Assembly (NCBI GenBank): GCA_963377175.1
Contig: CAUJNA010000491.1
Location: forward strand, 553,072-617,071
Direction: 5' to 3'
Origin: Effrenium voratum
Taxonomy: Eukaryota; Sar; Dinophyceae; Suessiales; Symbiodiniaceae
DNA: 64,000 nucleotides
The notes under the pieces: generated by a model
Seen by the model: the letters and a program-made list of their open reading frames with translations, nothing else
Told to the model about the DNA's origin: nothing
The model's database searches: none
Program-made: the position numbers and the translations under genes
Part shown: positions 35,701 through 47,200 of the stretch, in pieces
Layout: every line of letters starts with the position of its first letter
How positions within the stretch are numbered: the first letter of the stretch is position 1

Positions 35701-38700
35701 GGTTCCTTAAAGGAGACATCCAAAAACCACTCGCTTGGCAAGCGGGTCTTCACATCAGCTTGCGATTTCTGGATTGGCTCAGATGTATGCTTGGGACGCC
35801 CTTTCCTCCCAGCAAGGACATCGTCTTGGGGCAGAAGGTCCGGTTCCACGGTAGTGAACGGTTCCCCACTGAGCCAACACTGCCAACAAAGAGACGCGGC
35901 TCGATTTGCACACAACTAGCGGGAGGGGGGTTAGGGGTTTGGGAAGGGGCATGCGGGTCCGAGACTCAAGGCGCCCCTGAAGCTAAGGGATCAATCATGT
36001 GCCTTTCTTGGGTGAACCCAGATGTTTTACAATGGCAAATGATGGTCCTTTATGTGCCCTTTCTGTATTTGGTGCTTTTGTGTTCTGCTATGGGAAGCCG
36101 TTGGGCTTCAGGACCTGAGGGGGCCTTTGATCCAAACTGAGTTGGTCCAAATGCCAGCCTGCAACACCAGAGTTGTTTGCAAGTGGGGGAACTTTTCTTA
36201 AAAACTGCAGTTTGCCAGCGGTATCCGCAGGTTTTCCGGAAAACAAGGTAAAGAGTCGAGCTAAAGCGCGCTTCGATTGGCAAACCCGCGGCCTGGTAAA
36301 GGAGAGCCATCAAAATCCCCTCGCTGTTGACGGGCGCCGTGTTGTGGTTCCAGCATAGCCTGCACGATCAATGGAACCCCGCGATTCCACCCGCATGGAG
36401 ACAGCTGCTTCCGACCCAGCTTTCGTATTGGACTCCGGCTTTGCCGAAAGTCGTGCTGGATGGCCACAAGTGATTTCAAGAAGGCTTCTTATATAACCAA
36501 AGGAACACCCTGCGATACACGCGGCAAGGCTTTGGAAAGTCCCCCCCTCAGAGTATGCCTTTGGCCGTGTTGCCCTGAGAACCCTGGCAGGGAAGACCAA
36601 GGGAAGCCAACCCAATGTCCCCTTGAGGCTCGGTGTTCAAATCGTAGAGAAGGAGAATGGCCAAACGCCTGGGCTTGAACCAGATGACCAGCGAATCTAC
36701 ATGGAGCTACACACAGAGGCATTTTTTATTTCTCCCCGACTTCTCTACACGTTGTTTGCCTTTGGGTTTGGACTCGCCCATTCCGAAGGGGCTCACCACA
36801 ACTCCCGTGTTCGTTGCCCGGCCTGCGGCCAGCGCACTTGCAGGCGAGATTGTGCTGGCAGCTTCGCAGCAGATCGAAGAGGCTGCCGTTGCCCAGGAAC
36901 GGCATCATGATGTACAGGCGCCCCCGGAAGACGACCGCGTCCTCCGGAGGCGCAGGGGCTCACCCAAAAAGAGGTCACTTGCTTCCGTTGAAATCCGAAG
37001 AGGTGAGAAAAGGCCAATTTGCTTTGGGCGAGCAAGCAAGGATGAGGAAGGGGACTTTGGACTTGGCCGAGGAAGAAAACCCACAAGAAGTCTCAGGAAT
37101 TTTCGTGACCCCTTGGTGCAGGCAGGGCTGATAGACTTGAGGGGATCCGGATTGGCACACTCCATCTAGCCTTAAGGGGGATTCCCTCTCCCCCGTCACG
37201 GAAAGTGACATCCCCAAACCCGATCTTTGTCCGCAATGCCCCTGGAACACACAAGCGAACAGTGAACTCCGCCAACAAGAAAGACCCCACGTGGTGTTAA
37301 AAAAAAGAAAAAGAAGAAAAGCCGGCGATCCAGCAATCGAAGACGCTTCTTTTGGGAAAGACGGGAGATCTTCCTTTTGGTCTTTCGCTCAGGCCCTGAC
37401 AGGATTTCCCACCGTAGAGATGCAGTGGGCGCTCACATTGCCTTGGCCGAGATAACTCCCTGAAACGGGGAAAGGACCCAGCGCGATGCCATGTGCCATT
37501 TTCAAGTTCGAGAAAGGCCAACTATTTCTCACTTTCCTGTCAAGGACCTGGCAATAAACGAATCTGGTGTAAAAAAGGACCAACAATGGGAGACAAAAAA
37601 TATTCAAAGGTCGATTTGCGTTGGGCAATTGCGTTATACAAGGGAAATCAATCCCAAAAAGAAAGCACGGTGCCACTCGCCAACCGTGTTGCGCATGCGT
37701 CGCATCATCCGCAGTTCCCTCTCAGCAGAATATTCTATCTTGACATCCTGCGGGCCACTCCGCGTGCTGCTTCTCCCACGGCAGGCGACGCGCATGCACG
37801 CACACAGCCAGCTTTCCCCAGCGACCGTTTTTTTTTGGCCGCCTCTTCCCCCAAAGATACAGCTGAAGTAGGCAACCAGAGAGAACTGTTCAAAAAAAAC
37901 TTGGCTGCGGCGCACTGGCTCAGCAAAGCGAATGAAGCACGGCGGCGGAGGTTCAGGACGAATGGGTCACCAGAATGGGCATCCTGCAAGTCAAGCCTCA
38001 ACAACTTCGCGTGACCCAGCCGGCAAATCGAGAAGTCGGGAAATCACAACGGAAAGAGATCGCTTGTTCTTGTGACGAGCTAAGCCCGAAAAAACACCCA
38101 AAGCCTCAGCAGCACAAAAACCTTGGGAACTCGAGTGACGGGAACCCTTTTCGAGGTTGACATTTTTTGGGACACCAACACGCAAAGGCAAACAAACAAG
38201 GACCGGGGTTCGAGTTGATTCCACCGAGCCGAAAGGGAAAGAACCAACCTACGAGGGCCCCGAAGCCTTGATGATCTTGATCACCACAAAGCTCTCGGCT
38301 GAGGAGCAGCTCACCTGAACGTCCAGCGGATGACTTGGGCTCCGGGGATTTTGAAAGGGATTTTCGGCGAAGGAGAGGTCTGGAAGGTCCATATCCTGGT
38401 GGCTTTAATTTCACACCCATATCGATTTAAAACTAAGAAATCAAAAATAGACCTCCATCAAAACCACGTTTTTCGCTTCACGGTTTCCCTTCCGTCCGGA
38501 AGGTGCATGGTGATCAGGGGCAATCTGATGGCTTAAGACAGCCCCCCAGCCGATCTTGCGGTGCACATCGCCAGTGACTCAAGCTGTGCAGCCGGGCCTG
38601 GCTTATAGGCAACCAGCAGTCCAGGTTGGACCCGGATTCCAAGCCCTTTTTGCCACGACTCCCCTCAGCGCCAGAAACCCGTTTTGCCGGGTCTGACTGG

Positions 38701-38818
38701 GGGGGGGGGGGGTTGGAAGGTCCTCTCCGGTCTGTGCCTGGTACTTGTAGGCCGACCGCAGGCTCCCCTCCGCCAGGGTGGCGACATAGCGCACCCTGTG
38801 CCGCCATTGTGCGGGCAG
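28828..38818 (-). CDS. Protein kinase gene, at least nine short exons (span)
   Basis: A - strand eukaryotic protein kinase domain recovered from consecutive short exons in the correct subdomain order: I ([11 protein letters not shown]), II (FVVIKIIK), III (ERELRMM), V ([16 protein letters not shown]), VIb (HMDMKPQN), VII-beta ([13 protein letters not shown]), VII-VIII (DLGFACEI then [10 protein letters not shown]), IX ([18 protein letters not shown]), XI ([20 protein letters not shown]). Catalytic Lys, alpha-C Glu, catalytic Asp and Asn, metal-binding DLG Asp and APE are all present, so activity is plausible. Three departures are visible: the glycine loop is AEGSLR (two of three Gly lost), HRD is HMD and DFG is DLG. 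The overall type looks like a Ser/Thr kinase (KPQN, GTRGY). Junctions I-II-III-V join in phase. Exons between IX and XI and outside the domain were not found, so start and stop are unknown. Confidence 0.85.
29395..29580. repeat. 9-bp GC-rich minisatellite GACGGGCCC/GACGGGCCT
   Basis: About 18 copies. On the + strand it translates as GPD triplets, on the other strand as GPS triplets, so both look collagen-like. It lies between kinase exons and is read as an intronic minisatellite. A second array of the same unit is at 31173-31262. Confidence 0.9.
29600..30170. repeat. (GATA)n / GATAGACA microsatellite tract
   Basis: Dense GATA, GACA and GATG tetranucleotides, with a pure (GATA)n core at about 29,722-29,765, decaying to the right. 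Confidence 0.92.
30925..31146 (+). other. Coding-like + strand open frame, unassigned
   Basis: 74 codons open on the + strand, including [20 protein letters not shown] and [18 protein letters not shown]. No family recognised and no splice support. It lies inside the kinase gene on the opposite strand, so it may be chance. Confidence 0.2.
31173..31262. repeat. Second GACGGGCCC minisatellite array
   Basis: About nine copies of the same 9-mer as at 29395-29580, 1.6 kb away, also between kinase exons. Confidence 0.9.
31386..31469 (-). CDS. Kinase exon: subdomain IX
   Basis: Reads [20 protein letters not shown] then YGRPPPFY. Contains the invariant Asp of the DVFGLG motif. Acceptor GCAAG|GAGTG, or a few bases upstream at TACGAG|TGT; donor TTTTATG|GTGACA. 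Confidence 0.8.
31828..31930. repeat. CAGCAG / (AACC)n simple-sequence tract
   Basis: AGCAGCAGCAACAGCAG followed by CAACCAGC/CAACCGAC units. The + strand frame reads [13 protein letters not shown], a motif seen in some algal proteins, but here it is most simply a microsatellite. Confidence 0.6.
32649..32722 (-). CDS. Kinase exon: subdomains VII-VIII (DLG to APE)
   Basis: Reads [15 protein letters not shown] then [10 protein letters not shown]. Acceptor at GCGCAG|ATTTGG or a little upstream; donor at CAGAG|GTGTGG or GTGTGG|GCAAGA. The activation segment is short (about 20 residues from DLG to APE). Confidence 0.75.
32770..32814. repeat. (CT)n microsatellite
   Basis: About 16 CT units just upstream (in gene orientation) of the kinase DLG/APE exon. 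Confidence 0.9.
33883..33923 (-). CDS. Kinase exon: beta-7/beta-8 strand
   Basis: About 41 bp reading [13 protein letters not shown], which fits between KPQN and the DLG motif. Acceptor ATCAGAG|CTG; donor most likely GTGCTGCA|GTTTGC. Very short, so boundaries are less certain than for its neighbours. Confidence 0.55.
35359..35441 (-). CDS. Kinase exon: subdomain VIb (catalytic loop)
   Basis: Reads [20 protein letters not shown] then MDMKPQN. Acceptor CTCGCAG|TCTCG, donor CAGAAC|GCCGGG (GC). HMDMKPQN carries the catalytic Asp, Lys and Asn; the usual Arg of HRD is Met, which predicts loss of activation-loop-phosphate sensing. Confidence 0.8.
36863..36941 (-). CDS. Kinase exon: subdomain V (hinge)
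   Basis: Reads [20 protein letters not shown] then LFDLLR. Acceptor CCGGAG|GAC. The donor is placed at CGAA|GCTGCC (GC), which keeps phase with the next exon; it leaves a short alpha-D region, so a downstream GT donor or an extra exon is possible. Confidence 0.75.
37685..37747 (-). CDS. Kinase exon: subdomain III (alpha-C Glu)
   Basis: 63 bp, 21 codons: [20 protein letters not shown] then T. Acceptor CGCAG|GAT, donor AACACG|GTTGGC (GT). The charged ERELRMM helix fits the alpha-C helix that pairs with the catalytic Lys. Confidence 0.8.
38267..38314 (-). CDS. Kinase exon: subdomain II (catalytic Lys)
   Basis: 48 bp, 16 codons: [16 protein letters not shown]. Acceptor GTTCAG|GTG, donor ATCAAG|GCTTCG (GC). 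Phase 0 on both sides, matching its neighbours. The Lys of VVIK is the expected ATP-anchoring residue. Confidence 0.8.
38738..38818 (-). CDS. Kinase exon: subdomain I
   Basis: Reads [20 protein letters not shown], ending Q. Donor TACCAG|GCACAG (GC). The right boundary is taken at the AG before CTGCCC; the frame stays open to about 38851, so the exon may be longer. The glycine loop is degenerate (A-E-G-S-L-R). Confidence 0.75.
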
Positions 38819-38999
38819 CTGCGGCTCAAAAGTCTCGGCGAGGGAGGACACGGAAACGGGAAGCCGAAGGGAAACCCTGAACCCTAAGAAATGGGGGGAA
38901 GCTTCTGGTGAAGGGACTCAACCTCAGGGCAAGGTGAAGCTAGTTGGGTTTTGAGTCACGGTTTGAACCATAGTCCGTTTCTTGTCTTGCGGGGGAAGG

Positions 39000-40464
39000 G
39001 GGAAGGGAAGATCGCGAAATGGATGTCGATTGCCCTTTCCCCGTAAAGCCCCAAAAATGAAGCCCTAAGACACACCTCATGGGAAGCTAAGCCCTGCTTT
39101 CAACTCGGTTCTTGAGGGTCTTGTGGCAGATTCCTACCCCCATGAGTGCCAAACATCTTGAAAGGGGATTTGCCGAGGGAACTTTTCTGCATATTGACGT
39201 GGATTCCAGGCAGCCATCAACTTGCAGGGGAGTATTTTAACAGATTCAAGGGCATGTGGCGGGTTTGGAGTGCCTGGGCATTTGTTGGGCTTTGGGTTGG
39301 GTTGGTACCCCTTTTCACAAAAAGCAAGTATCACCTGGCTTTTGCAGAGCTCAGTGCCATTTAAGGGAAAACCATTCTGAATGGCCATAATGCTCAACTC
39401 TGCGATCCTTGCAACAGAGCAAAATTCGAACCCTTTGTACTTCATGCCTTTTCCATACACGGGTCCCAAAGAAGCACCTTAGTCGTTTGCAAGTGGTCAG
39501 GCATTGGAGGTGGTTTCAGTCCTTGTCCGTCAGCATTCAAGCGGGAAAGCAAAATTAAGTCCGGTTGAGGGTGCTTTGTTTTAGAAAGCAACCCTGCTCA
39601 TGTTGGCTTTCAAAATTATGGATTTGAGGGGGGGCCGTGTACTTAAGGGTGGCGCTTTTGTCAGTGTTGCTGAAACCCAATGCTTTTCAAACTTGTGTGT
39701 TTTCGACTGCACAGCCCGACAAGGCTATTTCTTTTTGGAACAATGCAAGATACGGACTTCCTTGTTGGAGCGTTTGAGACTCACACCCGGTGAATGTTTT
39801 TGTTTAGATTTCTGACTCAGATCACACATGTTGCAAACCAGAGCAAAATCAGTATAAGCTGTCAGTGGCATTCAGACCAGACCATTTGAGGGAATCAGTT
39901 TGTGGGAGGCTAATTATGGATGTAAGCTAATTATCAAGGTCGGCCGCTGCACTTAAGCACGTTTCCGGCACGTTTAGCCCGATTGAAGCAGGGTGTGAAC
40001 AATTGGTGAGGATAGACATGTCTTCGGGATATGTCGATGTCAGCAATGAAAAACGCAGCACATACCCCAGTTTCAGCGCCAGCCTTCGTCCGAACCCCCA
40101 CGGAAACACCCATGGATCCAAGCAATTCACTGCAGCAGGCCCAATATCAAATAAACATGTACTCACGTGTTTCAAGGTCAAAAAAGGCAGGCCCATACAT
40201 CAAACAAAGTGGCGTAAGGTGGAACTGAGGTGAATGGGAACATCAACAGCTGAGCCCATGTATCAAGAAACGGTGCAAATTGCTACTGTCACGCAAGCAA
40301 TTCTCCGGCTTGCCTTTACTGCGAGACCAGCATTCTCACAACTGTTGCTCTGCCGGCTTGAGATTCAACATACGCCGCAGCGCAAGTGACTTTTACTTCT
40401 GCACAGCCAAAAGTTTAGCGCAAAGCTCAACCAACATGCCTTCAGTGCGGCTGAAGGGCGGATC
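39000..40464. other. Intergenic stretch between the kinase and the next - strand gene
   Basis: No exon or notable repeat recognised. Ordinary composition. Confidence 0.4.
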
Positions 40465-41290
40465 AAATTCCTTAAGCGCACCACCCAAATTTAAGCTAAT
40501 TAACCGGCAGCCAAAATTCCTTAAGTGCAGCCAAAATTCCCAAGTGTAGCCAACATTTAAGTGCAGCCAAAATTCCTTCGGCGCAGCCAAAATTCCTTAA
40601 GTGCAGCCAAAATTCCTTAAGTCCCGCCAAGATTCCTTAAGTCCCGGAAAAAATCCAACTTAAGGATGTTGGCCTTTGCCCGAGATGAAGTTCGAGGTGA
40701 AATTAGTGTTTTTCATTGCCAAAATAACGTTTTGTAGCTTGAAAAACGCTAATTTCACCCCGAACTTCATCTCGGGCAAAGGCCAAAATCCTTAAGTTCA
40801 CCCCCCCCCTGAATTTAAGCTAATTAATCCGGACTTAAGGATTTTTTCGGAAGTAAGGAACATTTTACGGACTTAAGGAATTTTGGCGGGAATGAAGGAT
40901 GTTTCCGAAATTCAGGATTTTTTTCCGGGACTTGAGGAATTTTGGTGGGAATTAAGGTTTTTTTCCGGAATTAAGGATTTGTTCCGGACTTAAGGAATTT
41001 TGGCGGGACTTACGGAATTTTGGCTGCACTTGAGGAATTTTCGCTGCACTTAAGGAACTTTGGCTGCACCGAACATTTCCAGGAAATGTTGGCTGCACTT
41101 AAGGAACTTTGGCCGCACTTAAGGAATTTTGGCTGCCGGCTAATTAGCTTAAATTCGGGGGGGGGGGTGCACTTAAGGAACTTTGGCTGCACATGAGGAA
41201 TTTTCGGCTGCACCACAACAATTTTACTGCACGTGCTAAAGGAAATTCGTCTGCGCTCAACGATATTTGGCTGCACTAACATTCTTGGCT
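40465..41290. repeat. Nested inverted-repeat block of TTCCTTAAG(T/C)GCAGCCAAAA units
   Basis: To the left of about 40,730 the unit reads AATTCCTTAAGTGCAGCCA. To the right the same unit is inverted (TGGCTGCACTTAAGGAATT) and repeated many times with variants (GGACTTAAGGA, TCCGGAATTAAGG). AATTTAAGCTAATTAA-type segments recur at about 40,488, 40,812 and 41,139. The centre is a long perfect-stem hairpin (40657-40798). Confidence 0.85.
40657..40798. repeat. Central hairpin with 58-bp arms
   Basis: Arms 40657-40714 and 40741-40798 are inverse complements with three mismatches, separated by 26 bp. The arms contain GGCCTTTGCCCGAGATGAAG and GTGAAATTAG. No coding sense. Confidence 0.9.
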
Positions 41291-42607
41291 GGCCGTGCTT
41301 ATGGAATGTGGCCCGGTGATCAAGGCAGGCGCTCCCCCTTGATTACTAGCTGCCCTGACTACAGCACCATCTCCATATGCTTAGCGCTGAACTGAGCCCC
41401 ATTCTCACGACCTTCACTCTAAGCTATAAACTATCAACCATCATCCATGCATTCCCACTAATCCTTGCCATCGCTCCCCATTTGGCAATATGTGCCACCA
41501 CGGCGAAAAAGTAACAACATTGTGCACTTCTGACATGCGACGTGTTTGATTGCAACACGGCTCGGTCCCACCATGCTAAGGTTGCTCAATGATTCAACAA
41601 AATTGCTCTTGTCACACAAAAAGCCAGCGAATCTTGCAAATTCTGAAAATAAGCAAAGTTCCGTTGTTTCAGAAAACGGGCCGACTCTTAAGTACACGGG
41701 CCCCCTTAAATCCATATTGTTTAAGGATTTCTTGAATCAGCGATTTTGCCCCCCGGCTAATTCAGCAATATGTTTCTATGTTTATTTGTTTAAGAAAAAA
41801 CCCAACAACACAGTGACCCCACAGGATTTGACAGGCTGCCCTTCCAGTAGTGAATTGCTTTGACGAAGGCGTTTGCATCCATTGTTGCTGCCAAATGCAC
41901 TTTCTATAGCGCAGCCGGTTTTTGCATTGTTTTCACGAGTGCCCAAAAACAAAAACAAACATTCAATCGTGTCCCGGTTCTGACATGTGCTCCGATCAGA
42001 GGTGCAGACACAGGAGCACGGCTTAAGTGCACGGGTCGGACCTCGAAGTTAGCTTAAATCCATAATTTGAAACCCCACACCTGCTCAAACCATCTTTGAG
42101 GGCGAAACATCCCAGCGCAAGTTACTCAAATTCACCAACTAGAAATCGGGGGTCCCTGAGTAAAACAGTTTCATTGAGCTGGAATCGCACAACTAGCCCC
42201 CTCTTTGAGCTGGTTATCTCACTCGCAGAGGACCTGGTACAAAAGCTAAGCTGGTTGACAAGCTGACGACGCAAGATCGGCAAAGCAGTTGACAACGGAA
42301 AGGTCAGGGATTGCGAAGAAGGTGCACGACTTACCCTTCCAACAGCTGAAGGATCCCCTAAAAGACGGAATGCTAGTAATAACTAAGGGTTTTCCTGGAT
42401 TCCCCGCATTTCTCCTCAAAAGGTTATCTAACACATCCAAGATTCCCTATGTTTCCTTCCATACACGTCAGCCCAAAGGGAAACTAAGGGAGAACCAGAG
42501 CGACCAGCATTATAGCTCCGCTTGTACATCTTTCGGAGAGGCCGGCTTCTTTGCTAAAAGTTTGCTTTGCTCGGTTTACTCGATCTGAGGCGAGAGGAAC
42601 TGTGCCG
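41291..42607. other. No gene seen
   Basis: Nothing beyond scattered relics (CTTAAGTGCACGGG, AGCTTAAATCC) of the 40.5-41.3 kb repeat block. Confidence 0.4.
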
Positions 42608-42610
42608 TGC

Positions 42611-42736
42611 CATAGGTGTCCGTTTTTGCCATAGGTGTCCTTTCTGGGAAAATAGATGGCCCTGGTAGTTGATTGAACTATCAGGTAAATGAGGGCCCTC
42701 TATTTTTCGGTCAAATCAACCAAAAAGGACACCTAT
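42611..42736. mobile_element. Second copy of the CATAGGTGTCC MITE family
   Basis: The outer left end CATAGGTGTCCGTTTTT (42611) is followed by a second copy of the same end at 42630; the right end is AAAAAGGACACCTATG (to 42736). Internal AAAATAGATGGCCCT pairs with AGGGCCCTCTATTTTT. With the outer left end the flanks TGCCGTGC and CGCCTTGC match at 6 of 8 positions, an eroded target duplication. Same family as 5156-5269. Confidence 0.8.
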
Positions 42737-42764
42737 GCGCCTTGCTTCCGTCTTCTGATCCAAG

Positions 42765-42860
42765 CCGGGCGACCCGCAGCTCACCTGGGATCGATCGGCC
42801 AAGCTCCAGGCTCGCGGGGCCAACGGCCAACGGGTTGCCAGAAAGGGGGCGCCCTACAAA
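42765..42860. other. Coding-like patch beside the MITE, strand ambiguous
   Basis: The + strand reads GDPQLTWDRSAKLQARGANG; the - strand reads NPLAVGPASLELGRSIPGEL with an AG|G acceptor in the middle. One of these is probably an exon; the - strand agrees with its neighbours. Confidence 0.3.
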
Positions 42861-44179
42861 AAAAATTGAAATTCCCAGTCGAAATGCATGTGGAGTACTT
42901 GAAACCCACATTTAGTCATCCCTTAGAGTACCGGAACTTGATTGGGAAGTTTGCAAGACAACCCTCCCTCTACAAGGAAATTGGATGCGAGGCTCACAAA
43001 GAGCCTGCAAGGCCAAAGAAGGTCGGGGTTGAGCACTGAGAGACTGCCAGGGTTAGACCCCCTTGACTTTTGCAGGTTCAAGAAACAACCAAAAGGCAAC
43101 CAATAAAAATGGCAAGCCTTTGCTCTGGCAATGTAGGGGGCCGCCCTTGTTTTCCCAACAAACTTAGGAGCATGACTCAACTCATGAACCTGCACAGATT
43201 CTGATCCATCTGCAAATGAAGAACCTGCACAGGATCTTCATCTTAGCTTGCTCTTTGCAATTTCCGCAAGCCGTTGGGAAGATATTTTTTCAAACGTGGC
43301 ACCGCTGTGTCTGAACATGGTGCGCTACAGCTTGCGAATTGCAGGTGCGCTGGATCAACAGCAAGTAATCCTAATCTCTTGCCTTTCAATTCAACGAATA
43401 CCATCCCTCCCAACATGGCGCCCGGAGCGTCCCTTCAGGAAATTGATTTTAGACATCGCCGCCCACAATGCTATGCTAGTGGAAGGAAGGGCCTTTCTCA
43501 AAGCACAGCGGACATGGTGAGATTTAGGGATGTAGCCGTTCGAACCTGAACATCGAGTGACAAAATGGGATGCACCGATTTGTTGATTCTAGCTACAGAA
43601 CATCAAACATGCAAGTTTGGGACCTTGCACCCCCCTCCCCCACCCTCTCCTTTAATGAGACAGCAACAAGGCTAACAAGGCCTTAGGGACTGTGGGGGAA
43701 GCACATGAGCAAATGTCATAAACATAGCAAGAAAGGGACACAGCCAACCAGTCAACAAACAAACAAGCAAAATAACAATTTCCCTTCAAACACATGACCT
43801 TCTAGACATGACCCTTTCCGAACATAGCACATCACTTTCAGCAAATGGAACACATGGGTTTCAATGTTCAAACAGACTAAGTACATCTTAAGTAAACGCT
43901 TACAACCCACCGAAAGGAAACTCACAACATGCGGCATTTCCATGCGTGAATGAAACCCTGGAGAAATTATGTATGAACCCGGCTGCGACAAATGTTGGTT
44001 AATTCTTCTCTTCTTTGCTTTTGGACTTTCTTCCGTCACGCTGGAGAACTGATTGTAAGCATGCCTTCCAAGAAATCCCATTGGCTCGGTTGGCCCCTTT
44101 GAACTGAGGCAGGCGCCCCTCTCCCAGTAATTCCCAGGGTTCCTTAAAATCGAGCGGAAATGCAGTTCACGGGCTCCCC

Positions 44180-44275
44180 ACTGGCCCGCATTGAGACCAA
44201 AGCGCCCCCGGTGGTGCGAACTGCCAGCGTGCCAGACAACCACAGCAGCGCGGCCAGGGGGTGTCCTTATCGGCT
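44180..44275 (-). CDS. Possible exon, hydrophobic segment
   Basis: The - strand reads HPLAALLWLSGTLAVRTTGG then ALVSMRASGEP, followed by a GT (CCC|GTGAAC). Looks membrane-associated. Could be the most 3' recognised exon of the unidentified gene at 44-52 kb. Confidence 0.35.
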
Positions 44276-47200
44276 TAGCGTGACCGCTAAGCCTCCTAGA
44301 CCATTGCCTGGGTCCTTTCTTTGGAACAATAGTCTTGGTTGATTTTGGAAGGGGAGCAAACTTAATTTTAGCAGTTAAGTGGGGATTCCCCACTGAACCA
44401 CACTAAGCCAAAATGTAAAATATTTCCCAACGACAACCATGTAGAGAGGCTGTGGAATCCCTCCATTTGCAACAGAGCTGCTCTAAACGGAAATCGGGCT
44501 CGAACAAGGATTATTTTGCACACCCTCATGAAACGCCATTTCCAAGGACACCTAGACGCAGGGCATCTCATCCCCAAGAAGGCAGTTTAATTGCAAGATG
44601 TTTGAGGCACCCAATTTGTTCCCCAAGTATTGGTTGTCCTTCAAGTTCACCAAGGGTCAAACCGCACGCCGTCAACATTCCTGAATTCCCCCTTCAGAGG
44701 AATTACAAGCAGGCTTTGTCTGTTCGCCTCATTCTAGCTGGCCCCGACTGATGAACCCTCCTTGAGGGGCTCCCTTTTGGAGCCAGCAAAGCATTCAGGC
44801 CATGTCCCCCTCTAAGGAGATATGTCGAGGACCTCCCTCTTGCCTCTAAGCCAAAACAGCGGGATTTACTCAACATCGCGTTTGTTCGCAAAATGCAAGC
44901 AGCGACACTGTGCGTTTTCTTGTTCCATACATTGACCCAATACTTGACAAGTACCGCTCGCAAAAAGGGGGGCCTAAAAACCAAGCAATGAGCTGGCCGC
45001 TGAAAACATGCATAGTCCAGGACCTTGGGAGGTGAGACATATAATATCTTAGCTTTGGCAGATCTTCCATGGCAAATTGCAGTTTGACGTTCCCCGTGTT
45101 TTCGCTCGCTTTGAGGCAACAAGTAGAACCTCTAGCACCAATTTCGGACCTTCAGATCTGCTCAGAATTCTGGTCGCACGAATTTCTTGGAACCTTTCGC
45201 CGTGCGACGAAGCCCTTGTTGAAGCCCATGGAATCCCAAGCAGGTTTTCTAGAGACCCGCAAACGGTCCCAAGAAAGAGCCACGCGCATGCCCCCCATGA
45301 AGGAGGAGGCGCTCATGGCTACGGCAGGCGGCCCATGGCTAGAAATCACAAACAACGCATCATGCTTCCTCAGCCCAAACGGCGGGACACGTCGGGAATG
45401 ACCTTTGATCGCTTTCAGCTCAACGGAAGCCCTCTTTCATGGGATCAAGGGGTGTAAAAAGTGGGTCCGTTGGTTTCCTTGGAAAGGTACAACCGGCAAA
45501 CCCTGGTTTTTGACAAGGACCAAAGGTGGTCAATTTATTTCGTTTAAAAGGTCAACAGGCAAACCATGGTCTTGTGTTCTTTACACTTCGATTTCAACCG
45601 AAACGGATCCAACGGTCCAGGAATTGCCAGGAAATCCAATGCCGTTTTGAACCTCACGAACTCCGTAGCGAAGATGCCAGTGGGAGGCCTAAAAAAAACG
45701 AGGATCTTCATCAGAACTGAGTGTGACTTAAAATAGGGAACCCCAAAAACGTGGTTCCTTTAAGGCCTTTCTTTTGGTTCCGTAACAAACCAAACAGGGA
45801 AACACCCAATTGAGAGGGTTGTACCCCCTCGCACCATACCCTGACAAACCCACGACAAGGGGGACTTCAGGGTGTCAAACTCCCTGCTCCCCCAAGTCCC
45901 ATGGGCATGGCAAGGGTTTCTTGGTTTCCTTGATGAGGTCGCTGGCCTATGGACATTGGAGTCGAAGCATTTGTGACGTTCCCCGAAAAAAAGACATCCA
46001 CAACTCGCAACAAAAATACGTGAGCGCCCCCCGCTCCCTGGAAAACAAGAGGCAATGTGAACTTTTAGGGTTGATGCCATATTCTCTTTACGCATTGTTC
46101 TCTTGAGCATCTCCAGCGGTTCAAAGGGGCCCCTGGCATTTTCTGGAGCTGCCACAAGCTCATTTGACGTAAAGCTTTGCAGGGACCCATACTCCAATTC
46201 TAAAAAAATGGGGCAACCCTTCATGGGTGTGGATGCGCGGAGAGGCAAGGTGTGCTTCATGGGATTCTTCCATGTGCTTGATTGTGCACATGAAGCCCTT
46301 CAAGGGTGGAGCCCCCTGAGCAACTGAACCAAAGAAAAAGAGGCTTGGGCACGGGCGAAACATTCACTGGGGGCCATGCCTGCGCCCGCCGGGTGAGTCC
46401 GAAGACCTCAGGGCAGGTGACCTCTGGGGTTTTGGGATTTTGGGGTTCAGGCGGAATAGACCATGACTCCCTTTGCCAGGTCCAAAGAACACGTAACGTT
46501 TCAAATAGATTGCAAAACAAGTGCATGAGCGCGGGCCGGGCTTGACCAAGCAAACAAGTAGTGGCAAGGAAACAGCAGGAACCCCGGAGGCGTGTTCCAA
46601 GGCTGGCAATACCGCTTGGCCTGCGCAATCATGAGCAGAATATGGGCAATGTCATGAATCGCAGCCCACTGATAAATCAGACACGAAAAAGACACCGAGT
46701 CCCCGGGCTCAAAGCCGCAACTTGGATACCGGGGCCCGGAAGCTATCTTTGTGCTTGGCTGATGAGGCATGTTCACATTGGGTAGATGAGATGGACCTCA
46801 GATGAAGGGAAATAGATCCCCTAACAAGGTGTAGGCAAATAAGCAGAAAATGGCAGGACCAATGCAAATCTTTCACCACGGCCTTGAAGCGAATCGATAC
46901 TGCTTTTTAAAAACCCAGCAATCACCTTACCCTAAGAAGCTTTGGTACAAGATTTCCCGCCTTGTGCTCTGGAGCTGTCCGTCCAGAAGCCTCCCCGCCC
47001 CCAACCCCCCCCGGGGTCGGGGCATGAAGGAGGCATTGGATTTTAAAGTGTCCTCGAAGTCTGTGTCGATGGAAGGGCCTGGCTGCTGTGCCCTAGGATT
47101 CGGCATGTGGGACGAGTGTTTTTTTGTGATTTGTTTTTTATGGGTTCAAGGGCGTGTTGGGGTTCCCTTTTGGCTCGGCTTGGGGTTCAGGGTCAGGGTT

